Shown one piece after another: positions 9,540-18,463 of a stretch of DNA of 21,153 bases; the first letter of the stretch is position 1, and each line of letters begins with the position of its first letter. The notes under the pieces were generated by a model. That model was given only the letters and a program-made list of their open reading frames with translations, was not told the DNA's origin and made no database searches. Origin of the DNA: Hypholoma sublateritium FD-334 SS-4 (taxonomy: Eukaryota; Basidiomycota; Agaricomycetes; Agaricales; Strophariaceae); assembly GCA_000827495.1 (NCBI GenBank), contig KN817518.1, positions 1-21,153 of the forward strand, written 5' to 3'. Made by a program: the position numbers and the translations under genes.

Positions 9540-11196
9540 ATGCCACCAAGAAACCCGCGTCTCGTCCCTGGCGCCACTGCTCCGCACTGGACAAATATGT
9601 TTCAGACTGGTGGAGGAATGATTATCTCCGGAGGAAATTTCGTGCAGCAAAACCAGACATCGCAGGTCGTACATCAATGCCACGAGGCAGACGGTGAGTC
9701 CTGATTTTCTTGACTCTCTAAGCCGCTACGCGTACGCTCCGTGTCTGACTATGATCAAGACGGATTCAAACATCTCCAGGCACATGTCGCTCCTAACGCA
9801 TACGCTACACAACAAATGTGTGATGCCCCGAAGTGCCATCCAAACACACGCACGGCTGTTCTCAACGACATATGGAGCTGGATCGTCCTTTTTTCCACTC
9901 GAATTCACTGGGCACTCTGGCTTTATGGCGCCGCGGGTGCTGGGAAGTCAGCAATTGCTCGATCCATTGTGGACCGCTGTCTCCAGGAGCAGGTCGTCAT
10001 CGCCAGATTCTTCTTCTTTCGTACAGACCCATCCCGAAACACTATTGACCCTGTCGTTGCAACACTCGTCTACCAGCTCATTAAGCAAATCCCTGATCTT
10101 GCCTCCATTGTTATCCCACGAATCCAGGTGGATCCTATCATCTTCAAGGAATCCTTCGAGACTCAATTCCAAACACTTATTTACGAACCCCTTCAACAAC
10201 TCCACTCAGTTTCACCTTTCCAAAAGGCAATTCTTCTCTTGCTTGATGGCGTTGATGAATGTGAAGGAGCCTGGAACCAAAAGACGCTCATCAGCACGCT
10301 CATTCACTTACTTCAATCGAAATCTATTCCAATGATTGTACTATTTGCAAGTAGGACAGAAAATCAGATCAAAGGACAGTTTCAATCGCCGAAGGCCAGC
10401 GCAATCACGCACCCACTTGCATTGGATGACCACTATCTACCTGACGAGGATATTCGTACCTTTTTAGTCGACAGCTTCACTGAAATCCATGCTACCCATC
10501 CCATCAAACATCTCATTCCGCGTGAATGGCCCGCACCGGCGCTTGTACAAGAAATTGTCACCAAGTCTTCTGGGCAATTCATTTATGCCTCTGTTGTCAT
10601 AGCATTCATCTCGTCCTTGCGTTCAAATCCTATGAAACAGCTCGACATTGTCCGCGGCTTACAACCAGCTGGTTCCTTGACTCCCTTTGCCCAGCTCGAT
10701 ACTCTATACAACTATATATTCTCTAGGGTAGAAGATCTGGAAGTGACAAGCTTTGTCCTTGCTCACTGTATCATTGGAAGCCCTGTTTTGAAAGACGTTT
10801 CTCTCAATCTGGGCATGTCAAAAGAAACGGTATTTCTTGCCCTGGCTGACCTATCGTCAGTCATTAACACGGATCGACTTGTGCATGGATACAATTCCGT
10901 GGAATTTCTTCATGCTTCGCTTCCAGATTTCCTGCTCGACCCCACACGCTCAGGCCAGTATCATATTAACAAAGCCACATGGAGTACTCGTATAGTGATG
11001 GAATGTTTCCGGACGTGTAACCATCTCAGTATGTGATGTTCCATAATCCGATTGAAAGAAAACTCATGCCATAAGTAAAGGCTTCAACCTGAGTCACATT
11101 ACCACTTTCTTCCCTTACCTACAACCCACTGCCGAATTGTGCGAGGCATTTATTGCGTTTCACAGCAGGATTAAAGGTCTCGTCATTCCAGCTTAG
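9540..11196 (+). CDS. NACHT-domain NLR-like protein C, C-terminally shortened
   Basis: Exons 9540-9693, 9760-11028 and 11081-11196, about 512 residues. Intron 1 (9694-9759) has a strong GTGAGT donor and splits the Asp codon before GFKHLQAHVAPNAY, the same phase-1 site as in B and D. Intron 2 (11029-11080) is also phase 1. The N-terminal exon (start MPPRNPRLVPG, then MFQTGGGMIISGGNFVQQNQ) is unlike those of B and D. The body has Walker A GAAGAGKSAIARSI, RFFFFRTDPSRN, Walker B ILLLLDGVDEC, SGQFIYAS, LTPFAQLDTLY and HASLPDFLLDPTRSGQYHIN. The last exon keeps PTAELCEAFIAFHS, then diverges into RIKGLVIPA-stop, so the tail and the final DFxD exon found in A, B and D are missing. It could still be expressed as a truncated NLR or be an early pseudogene. 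Closest relative in the window is gene A. Confidence 0.85.
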
Positions 11197-11339
11197 TCTT
11201 GCGTTCGTGATGCTCGGTGATCTGTCAGAGGACAACGGTGAGGCTAGGTCAGGGGGACTGACGCGGGACGTAGGTAGAAACGAGCCACAATGAATACGGT
11301 TAAGAAATAGGTATCTAGTGACTACATACAAGGCCCGCT

Positions 11340-11760
11340 AGGGTGTGTGGGTGAAGAAGAGTTTAATTGGCGAGCATGAAGAACGGCACGCAAGATTTGC
11401 CGCGTGCGTGTGAGCGAAGGCGCAGTGGAGGGAGCGCGCGGTACGCGGGGTATATGCGTCCGATACGCCGACGTATGGTATGGCGGTAAGGCGGGTTGTG
11501 GAGAAGCAACTCGCAGCGCTGGAGCTCGAGGGCGAATTGTACGCAAAGAAGGGGAAATAATATGCGGCGCACGCTGCTGCGCTTGCAGCACTTTCCGGGG
11601 GAGATGCTTGTTCCACTACGGATGCAGGTGCAGGTACAGGGGGCGAGGAAAGGGGACAGAAAGGGAAATGGGCGAAGGAGAAATGGGCGAAGGAGAAATG
11701 GGAGAAGGGGAAGGGGAAGGGACGAGGAGAAACTCACGCGCACGCAACGTCCTCCGCGCA
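11340..11760. other. GC-rich spacer with degenerate coding remnants
   Basis: Open stretches exist on both strands but none resembles an intact family. The plus strand contains a helical segment, VVEKQLAALELEGELYAKKG, that weakly recalls the units of the 4130-5150 array, followed by a Lys/Glu/Trp-rich run. The block ends in GAGAAACTCAC like the one at 5412. I treat it as decayed spacer material related to the A-B spacer. Confidence 0.35.
11665..11709 (+). repeat. 15-base tandem repeat, three copies
   Basis: GAAATGGGCGAAGGA is repeated three times, the last copy with small changes, inside a purine-rich run. Being a multiple of three, it gives a Lys/Trp/Glu-rich periodic peptide on the plus strand; no evidence that this is translated. 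Confidence 0.7.
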
Positions 11761-11963
11761 CTGTGCATCCCAGGAGGAGTCTGCACGACGTGATGAATAC
11801 GGTTCGCAGGAGAAAGTTGGCGAAAGAGAGACGTCGCGGGTTACTCCAAGGTTACTCCTTCATGGACGAGTCGCTGAAGCGACAATTATCGCGCAGAAAT
11901 GGCTGGTAGATAGCGTAGGGGCCGTCGGGGTGTCAGCACGCTGGCGGTCAGCGGGTCGCGCAC

Positions 11964-12005
11964 CATGGTGGGAGGCGTCAACACGGCTTAGTCATCCAAC
12001 CCTCC
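11964..12005 (+). repeat. Spacer repeat copy 2 (shared with 6039-6090)
   Basis: CATGGTGGGAGG, then CTTAGTCAT and a C-rich tail, matching the copy at 6039 in the same orientation. Both lie in a spacer between two NACHT genes. Confidence 0.5.
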
Positions 12006-12215
12006 TTGCTTGCACCCGCGACCAACCACGGCCAACGTGAAGGCGAAACGATGACAGCAGAAGGCCCGCCGCACACGTCAGGCAATGAATCGACATTACA
12101 CACAAAAGCATGAAAACTGCCCCTCCCCTCACCCAATCCTACCGCACCGCGCCGCGACGCCGCGACGCCGCGTGCGGCGAACATAGATCAGGCCTGCGCG
12201 GGTACGGGTGTTTGG

Positions 12216-12850
12216 GTGAGCGCGCTTTCAGTGCCAAATGAAATGCTGAGGGCATCGCAGTGGGGCCAACGGGGAGCTAGTAGAGGGCGCGGCGGCGGGC
12301 TGGCCGAACGCGTTCTGTGCGCCGAACGCGGATGGGGAGCCAAACGGCGATTACGTTCGATGGTGCTAAACGCTGATATACCCACTGCCAGAACCTTGCC
12401 AGGACCATGCGGACGCGCCGAAGGCCAATTACTTGCCAAACGCTGGCGGAGCGGGGCCGACGAACACGCTCGTCGTTGTTAGGGCTGGGGCAGCGCCAAA
12501 CGCGCTCGTCGTCGGAAGCGGTGCTGAACGGGTCGTCGTCGTCGTCGGGCCGAGCCGCCAAATGCGCTTATCGTTGTCGCTCCCGTAGCGAATGTGCTCA
12601 TTGCGGGTACAGAACCTTATTGAAGGCGTTGGGGCCCGCGGCGGTGCTCCCAAATACACTCGCCCCACTCCCCATAAACGCGCTGAACGTCCCAGACGCA
12701 GGCGTGATAACCGTCCGGCGGGCTGTGTGTCTAAGTTCGGCTGGGTGAACGCGGGCGCTGTGCTTTTGCTTGAGGGCGGTAGTGCGCGTGCTACCAACCG
12801 AAGGCGAAGGCAGAGGGGGTGGGTGCGCCTAAGACGGGCCAAAGGCGGAC
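12216..12850 (-). pseudogene. Decayed FG-repeat nucleoporin fragment (copy 3)
   Basis: Minus-strand frames give TTSAFGAAPALTTTSVF, GPAPPAFGK-stop, GTFSAFMGSGASVFGSTAAG and, further on, SPFGSPSAFGAQNAFGQP. These are FG-nucleoporin-type repeats in Ser/Thr/Pro/Ala-rich context, but they lie in different frames separated by stops. It is the longest of the three FG fragments in the window and lies in the C-D spacer, as copy 1 lies in the A-B spacer. Confidence 0.6.
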
Positions 12851-12939
12851 TGGTCGATAATCATCCAATCTGGAAATAGAACCCTTCATCATTCGATCAC
12901 ACCAGTTCACACCAACACACTGCCTTGCTCCTTCGACTC

Positions 12940-13053
12940 ATGTCTGACAGGCCTCAAGGCATCGTCGACATCCCACCTCATCGACATCCCACCTCATCGA
13001 CATCCCACCTCATCGACATCCCACGTCTTACCCATTCCATCGTGTCTGACTAG
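12940..13053 (+). other. Short upstream ORF before gene D (possible former start)
   Basis: ATG 12940 opens a 37-codon frame starting MSDRPQGIVDIPPHR, ending in TAG 13051-13053, 100 bases before the chosen start of D. Its first residues resemble the start of B (MASDMPPGQPVPPNHW). It spans the 16-base repeat at 12965-13028, whose unit is not a multiple of three, so a change in copy number would shift frame. It could be a regulatory upstream ORF or a displaced original start. Confidence 0.4.
12965..13028 (+). repeat. 16-base minisatellite, four copies, upstream of gene D
   Basis: TCGACATCCCACCTCA repeats four times head to tail; the fourth copy ends CGTCT instead of CCTCA. The first three copies are identical, so the expansion is probably recent. 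Confidence 0.95.
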
Positions 13054-13152
13054 CCGCCCAAAAGCAAGGGCGACCTCTGATTGTGACCGAGTACATACCG
13101 GTGCCTCGCCTCGCCTCTGTTGCAAGCTGGATCTCAAAGCAGTGGCGACGCG

Positions 13153-15193
13153 ATGAGCGCCCGAATGACACCGCCCAATCAAGCTCAGGGAATGGCTCAC
13201 TTTTGTGCTGACGCGGACGGTTCGCTGCAATTTATCTCGATTTTGGAGACGATGATGGCTCATTTTCCTGGTATGTTGCCCACCGCAGATGGATTAAAGC
13301 ATTTGCAAGCACACGTAGCGACTACAGCCTTCGACTCAGACAACGGCGAGGATGCACCAAAATGCCATGCCAACACTCGCCAGGTATGTAGCCCGCTTTT
13401 CAAATAATAGATAGCAAATGAATGTGTATTCGACAGGCAGTCCTGGACGATATCATGAACTGGATTATCGTACAGACCGCGGTTAGGATCCAATGGATAT
13501 TGTGGCTCAATGGCGCCGCGGGTGCTGGAAAGTCCGCGATAGGTCGATCTATCGTCGCACTTTGTCTTGCTCAGAACATCCCTATCGCCCGATTCTTTTT
13601 CTTCCGGACCGACTCCACTAGGAATAACCTCAAGCCCGTTGTCGCTACTCTTGTACATCAATTAATGGAGAGCATACCGGAGCTGCGGTCAATAATCGTC
13701 CCCAGGATTCAGGCGGATTCACTCATCTTCACCAAGTCGCTCGAGACACAATTTCAGATGCTCATCTTCGGACCCCTCCTCCAGCTTCAGAGCGAGTCCT
13801 CGACGCCGCAAAAGACAGTTGTTCTCCTCATTGATGGTATTGACGAGTGCGATAAGCACGACGAGCAGGCAAAGATTATCCGCATTATCACCGATTTTGT
13901 CAAGAAACACGCCTTCCCCATGATTGCGTTCTTCGGAAGCCGCGCCGAGAACCAGCTGTGCACCGAATTCAGGTCGCGCGAGCTTGCAGACATTCTTCTG
14001 CAATTAGCGTTGGATACCGACTACCGTGCGGATGAAGACATACGTCGCTTCCTTAATGATTCCTTTGAAAGAATCAAAATCACCCACCCCTTTGGTGACG
14101 AACTCCGCCGCAAGAATTGGCCAGCACAGGCCGACGTAGACGAGATCATGATCAAAGCCTCGGGCCAGTTTATTTATGCATCAGTCATACTAAAATTCAT
14201 ATCGACCGCCAACCAGGACCCGGCCCACCTGCTCGAGATTGTGCGTGGACTTCGTCCGTCGGGTAGCTTCACGCCGTTTGCACAGCTCGACGCTCTCTAT
14301 CGGCATATTTTCTCCCAAGTAACAGATATTCACGTCACCTCCCTCGTTCTAGCATGGAGAATGTTCGTGCAGCCAGTACGCTCGCCCCGTGAGCCATCGG
14401 GAGATGAAGATCACAGGATGGTGTGTGGTACTATGACTAAGACCGAAATAAAGGTTGCATTGGCAGCTTTGACGTCGGTCGTTACCTATCAAAAGAATGA
14501 CCGCATTTCGTTTCTTCACGCCTCGCTTCCTGACTTTCTTCTGGACCCGAAACGATCTGGGGTCTATTATATTGACCGGGCTACCTGGAGCTCCCAGTTG
14601 TCGATTCTGGCAGTTAGGCGTATGATAAATAATGAACCCAGTAAGATAATGTGCTATCTGGATTTTGGCTGGAAGCCATCACCGCCAGGTACGTTTTCAA
14701 GTTGATTTCAATCAGCGTATCATCTTCTCATATCCAGTAGACAGGAGTGATTTCATCTCACTGGTGCAATCGTTCCTACGCTACGCAAGACCCACTGCCG
14801 AACTGAAGGAGAATGTTGCTACTTTCCAGCCAGATCTACACTGGCAGAAATTCTCGCTCAAACGGGAATATACCTCGGACCGCGCCCAATTTATTGAGGC
14901 CATGGCTACCTATATCGAAACAATTCGGAAATGGGTGTGCAATTCACTAATTCATTGTAAGCTTCTTCAATGACACAATAACGTAGGACTTCGATGACGG
15001 AGCTGGTGGGCATATTTACGACGAGCAGCGAAAGGCGGTAATACGCTATTGTCGGGAAATTTATCGCAGCCATCCAAGTGTAATTCAATCGCTCTATGAC
15101 CTCATAGGCAAACCAATCATGGAGGACCAAGAAGATGTCTGGACAAAATCCTTCTTATTGTATGCCAAAAATTTCTTGCGGCGGTCTTCGTAA
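13153..15193 (+). CDS. NACHT-domain NLR-like protein D
   Basis: Five proposed exons: 13153-13219, 13289-13383, 13437-14688, 14738-14934 and 14987-15193, about 605 residues. Start MSARMTPPNQAQ is followed by HFCADADG, as in B (HICADADG). Intron 1 (13220-13288, 69 bases) has no in-frame stop, so retention would add 23 residues. Intron 2 (13384-13436, GTATGT donor) is unique to D among the four paralogues. Domains: DGLKHLQAHVATTAF, Walker A GAAGAGKSAIGRSI, RFFFFRTDSTRN, Walker B VVLLIDGIDEC, SGQFIYAS, FTPFAQLDALYRHIFSQV, HASLPDFLLDPKRSGVY, PTAELKENVATFQPD, and a last exon from DFDDGAGGHIYDEQ to FLRRSS-stop. It is closest to B. As a NACHT STAND NTPase it is expected to be a cytosolic recognition switch; no repeat sensor domain is visible. 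The frame is intact throughout. Confidence 0.92.
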
Positions 15194-16276
15194 TGTTTTA
15201 CTGAAGCTTGTTTGCAGTTACATCTTTCTGTTCACGTGCATCTGCGTATATATGATTCTTGACACCGCTTCTCATGGCATTTTTTCTATGTACGTACATC
15301 CCCGAATGTGAATGTGGCTGCGCTGCGCACGATGCCTGACGGAACTCCGAAAGGTGGATACATAGTCGTATGTAATTTATCAATGCTGACAGTCGCATCA
15401 ACAACAGCACACCATGGGTAATCCCTCTCTCCGCCGGAGGCACCGCTCCAGCAGTCTGCTCCACTCGAACCCCATCGCTTTAAACGCTTCCAACACAGCA
15501 TTTGGGAGGAGCACCTCGTAGTTTGCGGTCGGAGGCGCGCGTCGTATTGCGAAGAGCGGCGGCGGGAATAATGAACATCTGCCTGCAAATGTGAATTGCG
15601 TGGTACTTGATATCACGTCCGTCGTCCCTGCAGATACTGTGTCAATTAGCACGGGTTGCGGTACTTAAGAATGTGTTCAAGTTTCTGGAAGGACAGGCTG
15701 CAGCATATATAGAATGTATTGATAGAGATGTGCTGCCCCAGTTTTTTCGTGAGGGATAATTAGATGTGAGCACCATGATCAATATTCACCCGATACATTG
15801 TATAAGGTATAACAATTTACATGTTTACATGTTGCTCTGATCTGCGTCCCGTGCGAAGCACTGGTTAGTGGCTCGTCTACAACGTAGTGGGAATTAAAGG
15901 AAGGAAGGCAGTGTAGGAATGCAGTGAAGGAGGTTGAAAATAGTTATACCAATCCACTACATACTAGACTCGTTCGGAGGCACATATTTGCACACCACAA
16001 CGGTTACTTGTCTATTGTGCACAGCGTACTTCATATAATATACACAGCCCTGTCACCGTTGAAGCTATATAGACTTCTCCTTGCTTTCTAATTCACTACC
16101 ATCCGCTTATATTTCTTCAGCTCTCGGGAAGTAGCCACTATTGGAAAGTCTTCTGTTGGTCCTCTCTGGATCTCCTCTTTGTCTTCCGGCTCTAAGGACC
16201 GGTTGCACGACTCAACCTTGACTCAACCACCCACCCAACGCCCAGCGCTGATACATTTACTTGTGGTCTACAGAAT
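15194..16276. other. AT-rich intergenic region; one unrecognised minus-strand frame
   Basis: A minus-strand frame at 15652-15398 (84 codons, containing ANYEVLLPNAVLEAF and MGFEWSRLLERCLRR) has protein-like composition but no family I know and no clear start or splice partners. An overlapping minus frame ends in FGVPSGIVRSAATFTFGD. It could be an old gene remnant. The rest to 16276 is AT-rich and probably holds the promoter and a 5' leader of the next gene. Confidence 0.35.
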
Positions 16277-18314
16277 ATGCCATCCGAATTATACCAGCAA
16301 TCGCTTTGTTGTCACACAATTCAACCTCAGGCTGTGCAATCTACGCTTCGGTATGTATTTATACTCAAGTGTTCATTACCGGGTTCAGTTTGAGTATTCC
16401 CATTTCGTCAGAGTACCGGAGTCTCTTCCCCATTCTTCGTCGACGCTATTTTCAAATGCATCCGGAGTCTGTATTGAAGGAAGTAGCATTCAGTCGTATA
16501 GCGGCCTGACCGTCAATTTGAATTTCGAGACAAGTCGTATGTGCGAGATACTTCTAGATCATTAATTTTCAACTTATATAATTTCAGGTAGAACCGATAT
16601 TGTTGCTCCACATAACCCAGTGTGTTTATACGTGCATCTGAATGCCATATAAACTCTGACTTATTTCCCTTTCCAGTCTGGCTTGGGCACCACAGTGGAA
16701 GCAGTGGATGAAGAGCACATTGTTGATATTGACAGAGTTTGCCCTGTACTAAATGGTACGCCTAAGTTTGTTGTCGGAATTTGAAAACATTCTGTCCTCA
16801 ACCTCTATGAATCTGAAAGATAATTTAACGGTATTGATTTTCGCATGACCTCTACTACACTATCGCTGATTTGTATGAAGGCAAGACTTCCGCCGCTGCC
16901 AATTCAGCGGAGTAGTGATATTTACTACCGCCACCTCGCTGTGAAAGGGCGTGGAATTCCCCTGTGGCTACCAGCTCCAAACAGGAATCTACACATTGCG
17001 TACCGCAGAAAAGGAGTCAGCATCGGGGACGTGGGACTTATCACGGCGTCCGGAAGCTTTGATTTTTTGTTCAACATCCTGCTTCCGCCAGATCACCCTG
17101 TTCAAGCCGGCCGAGTTCAGGAAATGTTTTCTCCCCTGTACCCGCCACTGGATCTTGATGACATAGAGATGCAAGAGGAATTTGCTGACGACAGCTATCT
17201 TGCCAGTGCGTCAGTGCAGAAGGCGCAGCAAGATGGTCAAAGGGGCTCCTCGTACGCCTATGCTTATCCACCTGCCCATATATTCACATTGTGCATACAG
17301 TGGCTTAACGTTCGAGACCACAGATTCGGAAGGCGCAATCCTGACTATTCCGAGAGGATCGGACTCCAGCAATTTGCTCAATGTTGAACGGTTTCATAAG
17401 TACCTCGCAGCCAACATAGAGGATTGGTATTGCTACACTAATGGCCGCCGCGGGCGACAAGCCAAAAACGGCGACCTGCGCCTAATTGTTGGCTGGGATA
17501 AAGCCCAAGCATGGGGCATGGCCACATTTTCACGCTCCTCCCAGGCGGCAACGTCAATTCGGCTTGATTTCAAACCCTCCGAGCAGGCCGGCCGCAACTA
17601 CAAGTGGGAGTATTCTGGGATGGCCGAGGGCAGGACAGGACCCAGCGCCCGGGAAACCGCAGAGCTGCGCCGTGCAAGCGAGGCGGATGATGACACTTTT
17701 ACTAACCAGTGCTTGTTTATCCGATCAATAAATCATTTACTTCCAGATGACGTTTGGGCAAGACTGAAGGCAACAAAATTTGGTACCACCAAAACAGAAG
17801 ATTCTAAAGAATATGGTTCCAGTTTTCAAGTGGGCAAAGGCAAAGGAACTTATTGCGAGTTGGCGCACAATCCTCTGGATCTGAGTCCAATAGCCCCGAA
17901 TCAGCCTGTTGATTCAAGTGCGACCACATCACTGGTGTGTTGACATTAATTTTCTCCTTGCTATTCCTTCTCAAATCAGATTTTGTTGTCGCGGCAGCCG
18001 TTTCATCCCTCGACATCCATTAATGAACATCTACTAAGAGAGGTATCATTTGGCGTATACCCATTATTTATTTACGCTCTACAGCTTCTGTTGTTTTACA
18101 TTCCAGAATCCCAATGCGAGAATCGTGATAACGGAAGACATGAATTGGATGTCAATTCTGACTGAGGTACGGAGTGAACCTATTGTCAGTGAATGGATGA
18201 AGTAACTTCAAGTTTGTGTGCATGTAGGATGATAAATCATTACCTCTTGACAACCAGATTGTTGAGAGAGTAATGGAAAGTCATAATATCCACAACAATG
18301 GAGGTAAATATTGA
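16277..18314 (+). CDS. Conserved uncharacterised agaricomycete protein (KGRGxPLW / YRRKGVSIGDVG family)
   Basis: Proposed exons: 16277-16350, 16412-16533, 16588-16619, 16677-16765, 16886-17251, 17301-17934, 17980-18042, 18107-18166 and 18228-18314, all phases consistent, about 508 residues. The segment from 16886 is the surest: YYRHLAVKGRGIPLW, YRRKGVSIGDVGLITASGSF, DSEGAILTIPRG, AKNGDLRLIVGWDKAQAWGM, YKWEYSGMAE, NQCLFIRSIN, then HPSTSINEHLL and IVITEDMNW. I recall this arrangement from proteins of many agaricomycetes but know no named domain or function. The upstream exons give a short motif TLFSNASGVCIEGSSI, similar in style to the N-terminus of NACHT protein C. The 16766-16885 intron is the weakest join; a later start at ATG 16845 is the alternative. 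The end is also uncertain: a donor at 18304 could splice onward. No signal peptide or membrane segment is seen. Confidence 0.7.
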
Positions 18315-18463
18315 ACTGCCCGTGGGCCTGTGAAAAGTCTGATGTTCGCGTAATTGGTAATATTGACTCCTATCACCTGTCACTTCGTTCTGACTGTATT
18401 CCTTCTCTACCTGCTTAGGATTCGACGAGTGGCTCGAAAGATGCCCATTCACTAGAAAATCAT
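18315..18463. promoter_or_regulatory. Short gap between the unknown gene and the WOPR gene
   Basis: About 150 bases, with a CT-rich stretch ending CTGCTTAG at 18418 that looks like either a 5' leader or an intron end (a CTGAC branch-like site lies just before). If the genes are separate, the WOPR promoter and the upstream 3' UTR must share this gap or overlap the neighbour. Confidence 0.35.

Noticed and set aside
11200..11335. Possible solo LTR after gene C (minus strand starts TGTATGTAGTCACTAG)
   Set aside because: No matching end, no target duplication and no second copy were found.
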